Positions 1 through 7,672 of a DNA stretch of 36,092 nucleotides are shown here, piece after piece. Below the pieces are notes generated by a model. It saw nothing but the letters and a program-made list of their open reading frames with translations. It had not been told where the DNA came from and did not search any database. The position numbers and the translations under genes were made by a program. Source of the DNA: an uncultured Oscillibacter sp. (GTDB lineage: Bacteria; Bacillota; Clostridia; Oscillospirales; Oscillospiraceae); assembly GCA_905234565.1 (NCBI GenBank), contig CAJOHW010000013.1:1-36092 (forward strand), read 5' to 3'. How positions within the stretch are numbered: the first letter of the stretch is position 1; each line of letters starts with the position of its first letter.

Positions 1-58
1 ACCCACGCTTTCGCCCCGTGTCAGCCGCGTTCGCCCCAGCCCCCTTCAGAGCTTGCAC

Positions 59-88
59 ACTATACCACCTACCCTCCCCTCTTGTCAA
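59..88 (-). promoter_or_regulatory. Promoter firing leftwards off the window edge
   Basis: On the minus strand a perfect -35 TTGACA (83-88) and a -10 TATAGT (59-64) are separated by 18 bp. The -10 is preceded by GGTGG, like several other promoters here. Transcription would start near 52 and leave the window, so the gene it serves is not visible. It is divergent from the tRNA promoter. Confidence 0.6.
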
Positions 89-132
89 CCCCTTTTTCAA
101 AAAATTTTCCGCATCCCCCTCCAACGCGGGGC

Positions 133-161
133 TTGACATCGGGGCGCAAATTTGTTAGAGT
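133..161 (+). promoter_or_regulatory. Promoter of tRNA-Pro
   Basis: TTGACA (133-138), a 17-bp spacer and TAGAGT (156-161) lie about 45 bp upstream of the mature tRNA 5' end, giving a short 5' leader for RNase P to remove. Confidence 0.55.
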
Positions 162-205
162 ATGAGAGGTTCCGCTGAGGCGGCGCTTTCGCCGTGAGCA
201 AGCGG

Positions 206-281
206 CCGGGTGTAGCGCAGTTGGTAGCGCGCTTGGTTCGGGACCAAGAGGCCGTGGGTTCAAATCCCGCCACTCGGACCA
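206..281 (+). tRNA. tRNA-Pro (anticodon CGG)
   Basis: A complete 76-nt cloverleaf. The acceptor arms CCGGGTG (206-212) and CACTCGG (271-277) pair with one G-U. The anticodon stem CTTGG/CCAAG closes the loop TTCGGGA, giving anticodon CGG, which reads proline codon CCG. The T-arm has the GGTTCAAATCC signature. The discriminator is A and CCA is encoded (279-281). Reading CCG with a dedicated tRNA fits the GC-rich codon use of the neighbouring genes. It is a single-gene transcription unit with its own promoter and terminator. Confidence 0.96.
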
Positions 282-321
282 GAAAATACCCTGCCTTCCC
301 TGTGAAAGGCAGGGTATTTTC
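282..321 (+). terminator. Intrinsic terminator of tRNA-Pro
   Basis: A perfect 16-bp stem, 282-297 against 306-321, with an 8-nt loop, immediately follows the tRNA. It ends in TTTTC and a pyrimidine-rich run. Confidence 0.8.
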
Positions 322-353
322 TCCCTTTCTCCCCGGAAGAGACGAAAAAGTGC

Positions 354-382
354 TTGCGTATTCCGGAGAGAATGGATATAAT
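354..382 (+). promoter_or_regulatory. Promoter of the parvulin gene
   Basis: TTGCGT (354-359), 17 bp, then a perfect TATAAT (377-382), about 55 bp upstream of the chosen ATG. It lies past the tRNA terminator, so the gene is transcribed independently of the tRNA. Confidence 0.7.
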
Positions 383-436
383 GAGAAGTACGCGCAACGC
401 GCAGATCGGAACAGGAAGAGAGGACGGAAAAGGATC

Positions 437-2614
437 ATGAGCGCATCCAGAGAAAAGCAGGCGCGGAAAACCGCCGCGCCCAAAACTGCCATGGAGGCCC
501 AGCAGCAAAAAGAGGAACGCCGCAGCAAGCTCCTCTATGGCGGCATCGCCGCCGCCCTGGCCGTCGCGGTGATTGCCACCCTGGTTTGGAATTCCAACAT
601 CATCGCCCGCTTCGCCACCGCCGTTACGGTGGACGGCCAGAAGTACAACGCTGCCCAGGTCAGCTTCTACTACCGCACCGCCTACATGAACTTCATGAAC
701 GGCACCTACGGCTACTTCGCCAGTTACCTGGGACTGGATACCTCCACCTCCCTGGAAAACCAGACGGTGAACGAGACCGCCGCCAGTATGCTGGACACAG
801 AGGAGGGCATCACCTGGAAGGAGTACTTCCTGCGCCAGGGGATCCGACAGATCGCCAGTGTGCAAAACGGTCTGAAAAAGGCTCAGGAGGAGAGCTTCTC
901 CTATCCCGACAGCGTGCAGTCCGGCCTGGACGACGCTATGTCCGCTCTGTCCACCAACGCCCGGGCCAGCGGCGTCAGCCGGGGGCGCTACCTGAAAAGC
1001 GTCTACGGCTCCACCATGACCGAGGGCATCTACCGCACGGAGGTCCGGAGGACCCTACAGTTCCAGGCCTACGCCTCCGCCTATAATGACTCCCTGGACT
1101 ATACCACGGAGGAGTTGGAGGCCGCCTACGCGGAGGACCCCAACAGCTATGACCAGGTGTCCTATGAGATGGTGCGCTTCGATGGATCCACGCCGGAACC
1201 GGCGGAGGACGAGGAAACCGCCGGGACCGCCGCGGAAGAGACCGCAGAGGAAACGACAGAAGAGGCAGCGGAAGAGACCGCCGCGGAACCGGAGACTACG
1301 GAAGAGGCCGGAGAAGAGGCCCAGACGGAAGAACCCGCCCCGGAGGAAGCCGCCCCGGAAACGGAGACGGAAGTCCTGACGCCGGAGGACGGCGGAGAAA
1401 CCGCCGACGAAGCGGCCCAGGAAGAGACGGAGAACCCGGATTCCCAATCTGAGGACGGGATCGGCTTCCCGGCTGGCGGCGACGGCCTGACCGGCGCCGT
1501 GGAGGACACAGACGTGATTGATGACCTCCTGGCCCCCGGCGCCCAGGGCGGTCTGGATGCCGTGGTGGATCTGCGCAACGACGTGACGGAAGAAAACGCG
1601 CCGGAGACGGAGGTCCCCGAAGCCGAGACAGCCGAAACGCCGGAGGCTTCCTTGGAGGCTGAGGAAGCGCTTGCTCTCATGACCGCTGCGTCTGAGGACG
1701 ATGCCCCCATCGCCCCCGCGCCGGAGAACGCCGAACCCGCTGACGACACCGCAAACACGGAGGTCGCCGCCGAACCCGCTGATGATACCGAAGAAACTGA
1801 CGATGCCGCAAGCGCGGAGACTGCCGAACCCGCCGACGATGCCGCAAACGGCGATGAGGAGGAGACGGAGGCCCGTGCGGCCGCCAAAGAGGCGGCGGAG
1901 GCCCTGCTGTCCCTCTATCGGGCAGGAGGGAACCTGTCCCAGCTCAGCGCGGACCTGGAAAACGCCTCCTACTCCCAGGAGGAAACCGCCACTTACTCCA
2001 ACCTGTCCCTGACCAGCGAGGATCTGGCCGACTGGCTCTTTGACAGCGCCCGGAAATCCGGCGACGCGGACGTGGTGGAGAATGGCGACTACTTCTACAC
2101 CGTGGTGTTCCGGGACCGGACCCGGGACGAGAACAAGACCATCGACGTGCGCCACATCCTGATCCGTCCGGAGGAGAGCGAACTGGACGAGGAGGACGAG
2201 GGCCGGGAGGCTGATGTGGAACGGCTCAACAATGAGGCCCATGAGAAGGCCCAGTCCATCCTGACGGAGTGGCAGGAGGGCGAGGCCACGGAGGACTCCT
2301 TCGCCGCTCTGGCCGCGGAGTATTCCGACGACAGCAACGCCAGTGAGGGCGGACTGTACACCCGGGTGTACCTGGGCGAGATGGTAGAGGCCTTTGAGGA
2401 CTGGTGCTTTGACCCAGAACGCAAACCCGGCGACACGGGTCTTGTGGAGACGGACAACGGCTGGCACGTGATGTACTTCGTGGGAGACGACTTGCCCCGC
2501 TGGCAGGCCCAGGTCTATGACGATTTGAAAAATGAGGCCTATTCCACATGGCTCACCGCCTTGTATGAGGACGCGGTCATCGAGCGGCATGACTTCGGAA
2601 TGGGGTTCGTGTAA
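437..2614 (+). CDS. Membrane-anchored PpiC/PrsA-like peptidyl-prolyl isomerase with large acidic insert
   Basis: A predicted extracytoplasmic foldase (parvulin, EC 5.2.1.8), 725 aa. After a basic cytoplasmic N-terminus, one membrane segment (about residues 33-54) anchors it with the rest outside. A SurA/PrsA-like N-terminal region (about 60-245) precedes a parvulin domain (about 565-690) with DVRHILI, a Ser-rich YSDDSNASEGG segment and the GWHVMYF end typical of PpiC. Between them, about residues 250-485 are a low-complexity Glu/Ala/Thr/Pro/Asp-rich stretch with repeated AEPADD units. The reading frame is open further upstream through the tRNA, but ATG 437 is chosen because it follows the promoter, an AGGAAGAGAGG ribosome site and a normal basic N-terminus. 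PrsA-type proteins are usually about 300 aa, so the insert accounts for much of the size. The family is confident; the role of the insert is unknown. Confidence 0.9.
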   Translation: MSASREKQARKTAAPKTAMEAQQQKEERRSKLLYGGIAAALAVAVIATLVWNSNIIARFATAVTVDGQKYNAAQVSFYYRTAYMNFMNGTYGYFASYLGLDTSTSLENQTVNETAASMLDTEEGITWKEYFLRQGIRQIASVQNGLKKAQEESFSYPDSVQSGLDDAMSALSTNARASGVSRGRYLKSVYGSTMTEGIYRTEVRRTLQFQAYASAYNDSLDYTTEELEAAYAEDPNSYDQVSYEMVRFDGSTPEPAEDEETAGTAAEETAEETTEEAAEETAAEPETTEEAGEEAQTEEPAPEEAAPETETEVLTPEDGGETADEAAQEETENPDSQSEDGIGFPAGGDGLTGAVEDTDVIDDLLAPGAQGGLDAVVDLRNDVTEENAPETEVPEAETAETPEASLEAEEALALMTAASEDDAPIAPAPENAEPADDTANTEVAAEPADDTEETDDAASAETAEPADDAANGDEEETEARAAAKEAAEALLSLYRAGGNLSQLSADLENASYSQEETATYSNLSLTSEDLADWLFDSARKSGDADVVENGDYFYTVVFRDRTRDENKTIDVRHILIRPEESELDEEDEGREADVERLNNEAHEKAQSILTEWQEGEATEDSFAALAAEYSDDSNASEGGLYTRVYLGEMVEAFEDWCFDPERKPGDTGLVETDNGWHVMYFVGDDLPRWQAQVYDDLKNEAYSTWLTALYEDAVIERHDFGMGFV
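1730..1850 (+). repeat. Imperfect AEPADD-coding repeats in the parvulin insert
   Basis: Three near-copies of GCCGAACCCGCTGACGA begin near 1730, 1770 and 1823, with spacing near 40 and 53 bp. They encode AEPADDTA, AEPADDTE and AEPADDAA inside the acidic insert. Synonymous differences show they are diverged copies. They are part of the coding sequence rather than mobile DNA. Confidence 0.7.
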
Positions 2615-2644
2615 GCGTCGGGCAGCAAATTAACTGAAGCAAAA

Positions 2645-2668
2645 GGGGAGCCGGGTTTCCGGCTCCCC
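2645..2668 (+). terminator. Terminator after the parvulin gene
   Basis: GGGGAGCCGG (2645-2654), a 4-nt loop and CCGGCTCCCC (2659-2668), followed by GCTTCTT. The stem is strong but the U-run is weak. Confidence 0.65.
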
Positions 2669-2712
2669 GCTTCTTAAATGTGAGCGAAAAATCATAAAGA
2701 GAAGGTATGCGT

Positions 2713-3456
2713 ATGTTTGTCGGTACGGTTGTCAACGCCTTGGCGGTGCTGTGCGGGTCCCTGTTGGGGATGCTGCTCTCCCGGCTGGGACGCCGGGTGT
2801 CCCAGGGCCCGGCGGAACACAGCTTAGGGAAGCGCCTGCAAGCGATTTTGATCCAGGGCGTAGCCTTGTGCGTGGTGTATTTGGGGTTCAGCGGAAGCCT
2901 GCAAGGGCGCAATTCCCTGATTGCCATAGTCTCCATGGTGCTGGGGGGGCTTGTGGGGGAGAGTTTGGATCTGGACGGCAGGCTCCAGGACTTAGGACAG
3001 TGGGTGCAGGAAAAGACCGCCCGGTTCCAAAGCTCCCAGGGCGGCTCCGTGGCGGAGGGGTTTGTCACCGCCAGCCTCATCTACTGCGTGGGGGCCATGG
3101 CCATTACCGGGGCCTTGCAGGACGGCCTCACCCAGAACCACGAAACCCTCTTTGCCAAATCCCTCCTGGACGGCATCAGTTCCATTGTCTACGGAGCCTC
3201 TCTGGGCATCGGCGTCACTTTTTCCGCCCTGTCCATCCTGCTCTATCAGGGGGCCATTGCCCTGGCCGCCTCCTGGCTGGAGCCCCTGCTGACCGGGGCC
3301 GCCTCCGGCGGCGGGGCGGTGCTGGCGGAGATGAACTGCGTGGGGTCCCTGCTGATTGCCGCCATCGGGCTCAATATGCTGGGGGTGACGAAGATCAAGG
3401 TCATGAACCTGGTCCCCGGAATGTTTCTGCCGATTCTTTTATGCAGGTGGCTGTGA
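2713..3456 (+). CDS. DUF554 family membrane protein
   Basis: A small integral membrane protein (247 aa) of the DUF554/YdfK-YqgA family, whose function is not established. The sequence starts with the family's FVGTVVNALAVLCGSLLG segment and contains alternating hydrophobic helices, GGLVGE, and a conserved LIYCVGAMAITGALQDG region; about six to seven membrane segments are visible. ATG 2713 is preferred over ATG 2707 because GAGAAGG (2699-2705) lies 7 nt before it, while it would nearly abut the upstream ATG. No clear promoter is seen between the upstream terminator and this start, so some read-through from the parvulin unit is possible. Confidence 0.88.
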   Translation: MFVGTVVNALAVLCGSLLGMLLSRLGRRVSQGPAEHSLGKRLQAILIQGVALCVVYLGFSGSLQGRNSLIAIVSMVLGGLVGESLDLDGRLQDLGQWVQEKTARFQSSQGGSVAEGFVTASLIYCVGAMAITGALQDGLTQNHETLFAKSLLDGISSIVYGASLGIGVTFSALSILLYQGAIALAASWLEPLLTGAASGGGAVLAEMNCVGSLLIAAIGLNMLGVTKIKVMNLVPGMFLPILLCRWL

Positions 3457-3484
3457 TTTTCTCCTGAACGAAACGATCTAAAAA

Positions 3485-3513
3485 CCCCCGGCGTGGATTT
3501 TCCGCGTCGGGGG
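3485..3513. terminator. Bidirectional terminator between convergent genes
   Basis: A 12-bp stem with two G-U pairs (3485-3496 with 3502-3513) and an ATTTT loop. It is flanked by a run of seven T on the plus side and AAAAA (3480-3484) on the other, so it can end both the DUF554 transcript and the convergent lipoprotein operon. Confidence 0.8.
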
Positions 3514-3534
3514 AAATTTTTTTCTCTCTTTTGG

Positions 3535-4431
3535 TTACGCCAGAAGGCTCTTTCCATAGGCGCTGAGATACGGCTCCAGCCATTCCAGAGGGATGGTGAA
3601 AATCTGAGGTCCGGCGGCGTAGGCCGCCAGGTCGTAGGGGGAGTAGGACACGGTCATATTCTCCCCATCGAAGGTCACCGCCACGGCGGATTCGCTCCAC
3701 GCCGCCAGAATCTCCGCGTAGTCCTTCCAGAAGAACTGCTCCGGGGACAGGCCGTCTTTCGCCGCCCGCTGGGTGGACTTGCGGACCAGTTCCCGGGTCA
3801 CGGCGTCCACGTCGTCAAACAGCTCTCCCACAGAGAAGAACCGCCCGGAGGCCAGGTCAAAATTCCAGCCGTACAGCCCCGTATTGGGATGGGCCCCGCC
3901 GCTGGACACGTAAAACTGTCCCGCTACGCTGACCAGCCGATCCGTCTGATAGATCTCACACTCCAAATCCTGCGCGTAGGGGACCTGTCCCCCGGGACGG
4001 CGGGCTCCCTGCCCCGCCGCCTCCGCCAGGGAGGCGAAATCCGCCTCCTCCGCCCAGCGCTGAAATTCCTCATTGAACGCTTTCGCCGTGGCCAGGGCCT
4101 GTTTTTCCCGCTCAATCTTCGCGTTTTCCGGGGAGACGGCAGTGCCGTCCTTCCGCAGGGCCGTCATCACAGGCAGCTGGTAAGTATAGGAGGCCAGGAC
4201 CGTGCCGGATTCATCCGCAGCTTCCCCGGTCTGGACCTGGGTTTCCACGAAGAAGGAGATAGAATCCGTATAGGGGACCTGGGGAGCGCTTCGGACAGCG
4301 GGAGGAGAAGCAGTCACCGTACTGCCGCCGCCGCAAGCGGTCAGCAGCAGGGCGGTCGCCGCAACCGGCGCCCATATCCGGGGAGAAATCCGGAAACGCC
4401 TCTGGCGTCTGCCGGTTTTCCTGCGTTTCAT
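3535..4431 (-). CDS. DUF4163/DUF3298 (RsiV-like) lipoprotein
   Basis: A secreted lipoprotein of 298 aa. The N-terminus is strongly basic (MKRRKTGRRQRR), followed by a hydrophobic stretch ending in a lipobox-like LLLTACGGG, so it should be acylated at that Cys and sit on the outer face of the membrane. The body has the DUF4163 plus DUF3298 layout, including SGGAHPNTGLYGWNFDLASGR, known from RsiV-type and lysozyme-binding-like extracellular domains; the ligand here is unknown. ATG 4431 is chosen because AAAGGAG lies 5 nt before it. Its ATG overlaps the tmcAL stop in an ATGA (4428-4431), so translation is probably coupled. It is the last gene of the GH3-tmcAL operon. Confidence 0.82.
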   Translation of the reverse strand: MKRRKTGRRQRRFRISPRIWAPVAATALLLTACGGGSTVTASPPAVRSAPQVPYTDSISFFVETQVQTGEAADESGTVLASYTYQLPVMTALRKDGTAVSPENAKIEREKQALATAKAFNEEFQRWAEEADFASLAEAAGQGARRPGGQVPYAQDLECEIYQTDRLVSVAGQFYVSSGGAHPNTGLYGWNFDLASGRFFSVGELFDDVDAVTRELVRKSTQRAAKDGLSPEQFFWKDYAEILAAWSESAVAVTFDGENMTVSYSPYDLAAYAAGPQIFTIPLEWLEPYLSAYGKSLLA

Positions 4432-5657
4432 ATGCGCTCCTTTCCGAAGAAGGCACATCCCTCCTTCCATAGCGCGCCGCCGTCCGCGGCAGCCAGCGCG
4501 GGATAGGCAAGCGCGTAGAGTTCCGCGGCCCGCTCTTCCAATCGGAGAAGCCCAAGAGCCTCCGGGGCCAGGGTTCGTGCGTGTCCCGCCCGGGAGAGGA
4601 CGGGAAGAGTGGTCCGCATCTGGGCCAGGAGCCTCCGGCCCGTGTCGTTCATGGCCAGGGGCCGGAGATAGAGGGGGGCGGAGGGGCGGCCCTGAATGCC
4701 AAGGCACGCCCACAACACCATACGACGGAGACGGGCCAGGGGATAGCGTTTTGTCTTTGCCCGTTCCAGCACCTGCGCAACCGACGCCGCCCCGTGGACA
4801 GATCGGTACAGCCGGTGATAAAGGCCCTCCCGCCCCTCGTCCAGCGCCGCGAACTCCTCTTCGGTCATGGAACGCAGTTTCGCCAGAATCGCCCGCTCCA
4901 CAGTCTCATAAAAGACCGGAGCCCGTCCGGCGGCCTCTTCGGCCAGGTAGCGGTCCCGCATGGCGTCCGCCATGCCGCGCAGCGCCTGTTCCCGTGCCCC
5001 GGTGCGCAACAGGGCTCTCAGGGAGGAGGCGGAGGGTAAATCCCCCTCCCCATAGGAAAGCGCTCCGTGGGCCGCGCCCTGACGGGGAACCGCCATCACC
5101 CGGATGGACTTGTCCCGCTTCAGGAGGCTCTTGCAGTATTCCACGGCCAGAAGATCGTTGGGATGGGACAGAACCGTCCCAACGGCATTGCCGCCTAAGC
5201 GTTCCGCGGCCCTCTGCCGTGCGGCGGGAAAGGAGATGCCCTTGGACAGTTCCTCCCGCAGAGAGGCGGAAAAATCCCCGCGAAGAAGAAGTGCTGCCAC
5301 GTCTTGCAGGAGCTTAGCGTCGCCGCACTCGCTGCCAAACACAAGCGTATCTACCAGTCCCGTCGCCAGAAGATGGGTCACACCGCCCTCGGCAAATCCC
5401 TCCGCGGAGGAGACGGCCCACGGCAGTGGCAGCTCCAGCACCAGGTCCGCGCCGCTGAGAACCGCCGCCTGAGCCCGTGCCTGCCGCCGTACCACCGCCA
5501 GATCGCCCCGCTGCACGAAGTCTCCGCTCATGCAGCAGATGACTGCCGTGCCCGCTTGTCTCCGGGCCGCTTCCATGAGAACGACATGGCCCGGGTGGAG
5601 GGGGTTGTATTCCGCTATGATCCCTGCGACATGTTGTATGATACGCCCCTCCGCCAC
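4428..5657 (-). CDS. tmcAL: tRNA(Met) cytidine acetate ligase TmcAL
   Basis: An enzyme that activates acetate with ATP to acetylate the wobble cytidine of elongator tRNA-Met (ac4C34), formerly YlbM/DUF795. The N-terminus has GIIAEYNPLHPGH, the nucleotidyltransferase H-x-G-H signature (His21, His24). Also visible are MSGDFVQRG, ADLVLELPLPWAVSSAEGFA and LSHPNDLLAVEYCK, all family landmarks; the length, 409 aa, is typical. The start is set at GTG 5657 because a near-perfect GAGGTGA (5663-5669) lies 5 nt upstream; the frame also has GTG 5666, which lies inside that ribosome site. It lies 51 bp downstream of the GH3 gene and overlaps the lipoprotein start by 4 nt. Confidence 0.92.
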   Translation of the reverse strand: MAEGRIIQHVAGIIAEYNPLHPGHVVLMEAARRQAGTAVICCMSGDFVQRGDLAVVRRQARAQAAVLSGADLVLELPLPWAVSSAEGFAEGGVTHLLATGLVDTLVFGSECGDAKLLQDVAALLLRGDFSASLREELSKGISFPAARQRAAERLGGNAVGTVLSHPNDLLAVEYCKSLLKRDKSIRVMAVPRQGAAHGALSYGEGDLPSASSLRALLRTGAREQALRGMADAMRDRYLAEEAAGRAPVFYETVERAILAKLRSMTEEEFAALDEGREGLYHRLYRSVHGAASVAQVLERAKTKRYPLARLRRMVLWACLGIQGRPSAPLYLRPLAMNDTGRRLLAQMRTTLPVLSRAGHARTLAPEALGLLRLEERAAELYALAYPALAAADGGALWKEGCAFFGKERI

Positions 5658-5708
5658 GGATTTCACCTCATTTCGGTTACGAGAAAATGACAGTTCGGTA
5701 AAAGCTCC

Positions 5709-6953
5709 CTATGCCCCTTTTTCCGCCGTTTCTGTGGAAAAAAGTCCCATAGCTTCCTTCATGGACAGCACTCGCAGAGCGCTTTCGTCAATCCTCCCCG
5801 CCATTTCCTCTGACGCCTCCGCCTCTTTGATGAGAGCCTCCGCCGCCGCTTCCAGGTCCACCGGGCACAGCAGTACATCCACCCCCGCCCGGACCGCCCG
5901 GACCGCAATCTCCCCGCTGTCATACCGATCCGACAGGGCCTTCATCTCTAAGCTGTCCGTCATGACCACGCCGTCAAAGCCCAGTTCCTCACGCAAAAGT
6001 TCCGTCACAATCTTCTCCGAAAAGGGGGCCGGGACGCTGTCCAAAGCCGGGACCATCAGGTGTCCCACCATCACCGCGTCCGCCCCTGCCCGGATGCCCG
6101 CTTCAAAGGGGACCAGTTCCTCCCGGCGCAGCTGGGCCTCTGATTTGCGCAGATACGCGGACCCCTCATGGCTGTCCTCGGCGGTGTCCCCGTGGCCCGG
6201 GAAGTGCTTCAAAGTGCAGCCCACGCCGCCGACATGGAAGCCCTCCACCGCCGCCGTCACCAGTTCCGCCGCCTCCCCAAAGTCCGTGCTGTATGCCCGG
6301 TTGCCGATGACCGTGTTGCTTTGATTGGACCACACGTCCGCCACCGGGGCCAGGTCAAAGTTAAAGCCGCAGGAGATCAAACCTCCGGCGATGGTCTCCG
6401 CGTTTTCCGCCGCCTTCTCCGCTCCCTGGCTCCGGTAGTTCAGCATAGGCCCCACATAGGGAGTGCCTACGGTACCCATGAGCCGGTTCACCCGTCCCCC
6501 CTCCTCGTCACAGGTCAGGATCAGGGGGATCCGGCTGGCGGACTGGGTGCGGTTTAACATGGTCCGGACCTGGTCCCGGTTCTCCAGATGGGTGCGGTCG
6601 TAGATCAGCCCCCCGACGGGGTACCGTTCCAGCAGATCTCCCGCCTGTTCCCCCGCCTCCCGCCGGGGAAGGCCCAGGGACTGGGGAAACACCACAAAGA
6701 GCTGGTACACCTTCTGCCGGAGATCCATTTCAGACAGCGCCCGCTCCGCCGCCGTAGGCTCCGGGATCGGTTCCGGCTCTGGAACCGGATCCGGCAGGGG
6801 ATTGGGCAGGGGCGTGTCGAACTCCGGCGGCGGGTCCGGCAGGGGCGGCGGGGCCAGGCGCTCTGTGCCCAATGAGGGCAGAAACAACACCGCCAGCAGT
6901 AAGATCCCCATGGGCAGCAGCCGCCAGGACCATATCTCTCTCGCAGATTTCAT
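5709..6953 (-). CDS. Glycoside hydrolase family 3, NagZ-like beta-N-acetylhexosaminidase, membrane-anchored
   Basis: A predicted exo-acting N-acetylglucosaminidase that could trim peptidoglycan fragments outside the membrane (414 aa). An N-terminal hydrophobic segment (about residues 11-30) acts as a signal anchor. A Pro-rich linker (about 33-68: PPPLPDPPPEF, PVPEPEPIPEP) follows, then a GH3 TIM barrel. The barrel carries LTCDEEGGRV, KHFPGHGDT near residue 249 followed by the D-S-H catalytic dyad of NagZ-type enzymes, and VVMTDSLEM with the likely nucleophile Asp333. There is no second C-terminal GH3 domain, as in NagZ. Its promoter lies about 35 bp upstream; tmcAL and a lipoprotein follow in the operon. 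Substrate is inferred from the family. Confidence 0.88.
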   Translation of the reverse strand: MKSAREIWSWRLLPMGILLLAVLFLPSLGTERLAPPPLPDPPPEFDTPLPNPLPDPVPEPEPIPEPTAAERALSEMDLRQKVYQLFVVFPQSLGLPRREAGEQAGDLLERYPVGGLIYDRTHLENRDQVRTMLNRTQSASRIPLILTCDEEGGRVNRLMGTVGTPYVGPMLNYRSQGAEKAAENAETIAGGLISCGFNFDLAPVADVWSNQSNTVIGNRAYSTDFGEAAELVTAAVEGFHVGGVGCTLKHFPGHGDTAEDSHEGSAYLRKSEAQLRREELVPFEAGIRAGADAVMVGHLMVPALDSVPAPFSEKIVTELLREELGFDGVVMTDSLEMKALSDRYDSGEIAVRAVRAGVDVLLCPVDLEAAAEALIKEAEASEEMAGRIDESALRVLSMKEAMGLFSTETAEKGA

Positions 6954-6987
6954 CCGGTTTTCCCCCGTGTTTCAAATTGATAAATCT

Positions 6988-7015
6988 ATCATATCATAAA
7001 TCCCGGCTTTTGCAA
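6988..7015 (-). promoter_or_regulatory. Promoter of the GH3-tmcAL-lipoprotein operon
   Basis: Minus strand: TTGCAA (7010-7015), 16 bp, TATGAT (6988-6993) preceded by TGA, an extended -10. The -35 lies inside the left arm of a 12-bp inverted repeat (7009-7020 and 7079-7090). Confidence 0.6.
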
Positions 7016-7090
7016 GATTTACAGAATAAATCCATGTGATCGATGAAATTTCCCGTCCGTTGCCGTGCCAGCGGCCTGAAATCTTGCAAA
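7009..7090. repeat. 12-bp perfect inverted repeat, 58-bp spacer
   Basis: TTTGCAAGATTT (7009-7020) and AAATCTTGCAAA (7079-7090) are exact reverse complements, between the stop of the amidase-like gene and the GH3 promoter. No U-run makes it look like a standard terminator. It may be a paired protein-binding site or a large RNA stem. Confidence 0.55.
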
Positions 7091-7092
7091 TC

Positions 7093-7596
7093 TTAAAGAG
7101 CGCGGGTAAAAATCCCCTGAATATGAAGGCAGCGGTATTTTTCGTAGGCGTACGTGGACAGGGGACGGTTGTCGGCGTCCGCGCTGTGGGCGGCTAAGAG
7201 GATGTTCTCCGGCGCGGCGGGGTATCCTACGGCCACCACCACCGGACAGTGGCCGTAGGAGGTGCCGTCAAAGGACAGCTGTACCAAATCCCCGGGAAGC
7301 AGTTCCTCTATGGCGCACTCCCGGGCAAAAGGCCCCGGGGTGGATTCCCCCCGGGTGAGAAATCGGTACAGGTAGATGACGCCGGTCCAGGCCGGGGCCT
7401 TCCGGTTGGCGTCAAGGTAGTACCAGCCAAAGGTGGGCGTGTAGTTCATAATGCCGCCTCCGGCGTAGAGGCACTGGGAGGCGAAATTGGTGCAGTCCCC
7501 GCCCAGGGCCTCATAGTTATAATAGGCCGGGTTCCGGCCATAGGCCCAGCGGTGGGCATAGGCCACCGCCTTGGCCCGGTCATAGGCGCGTTTCAT
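7093..7596 (-). CDS. Amidase_6-like (papain/NlpC-fold) protein without signal peptide
   Basis: A 167-aa protein resembling the putative amidase domain family PF12671. It has the YNYEALGGDCTNFASQCL motif with the likely catalytic Cys35, a central GDLVQLSF segment, and YGHCPVVVAVG supplying the likely His. There is no signal peptide or membrane segment, so it is probably cytoplasmic, forespore-located or released by another route; most cell-wall amidases of this fold are secreted. The start has AGAAGGGA 6 nt upstream. It is divergently arranged with mtlA and followed by the GH3 operon. Peptidoglycan or peptide amide hydrolysis is only a family inference. Confidence 0.78.
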   Translation of the reverse strand: MKRAYDRAKAVAYAHRWAYGRNPAYYNYEALGGDCTNFASQCLYAGGGIMNYTPTFGWYYLDANRKAPAWTGVIYLYRFLTRGESTPGPFARECAIEELLPGDLVQLSFDGTSYGHCPVVVAVGYPAAPENILLAAHSADADNRPLSTYAYEKYRCLHIQGIFTRAL

Positions 7597-7618
7597 AGCA
7601 ATCCCTTCTTTCCCTCCA

Positions 7619-7637
7619 TTCTATGCGCGCCATAGAA
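7619..7637. promoter_or_regulatory. Palindrome TTCTATG-N5-CATAGAA in the amidase/mtlA divergent region
   Basis: A 19-bp palindrome with 7-bp perfect arms, 6 bp upstream of the mtlA -35. Read leftwards it contains TAGAAT, a possible -10 of the amidase-like gene. The same half-site recurs at 15810-15817 and 15847-15854. Its function is unknown; it could be an operator or a two-way -10 element. Confidence 0.45.
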
Positions 7638-7643
7638 AAAGCG

Positions 7644-7672
7644 TTGACTTTCCAGAATCGTTCTGGTATGAT
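7644..7672 (+). promoter_or_regulatory. Promoter of mtlA with a palindrome in its spacer
   Basis: TTGACT (7644-7649), 17 bp, TATGAT (7667-7672) preceded by TGG. The spacer holds CCAGAA-TCG-TTCTGG (7652-7666), a perfect 6-bp inverted repeat placed where a repressor would block RNA polymerase. A cre-like sequence, AAAAAGCGTTGACT (7636-7649), overlaps the -35 with three departures from the CcpA consensus. Confidence 0.7.

Noticed and set aside
194-436. N-terminal extension of the parvulin frame through the tRNA
   Set aside because: It would overlap tRNA-Pro, its terminator and the gene's own promoter; ATG 437 has a ribosome site and a normal N-terminus.
1055-2590. A 511-codon minus-strand frame over the parvulin gene
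   Set aside because: Composition follows the antisense of the acidic insert; no start signal and no domain.
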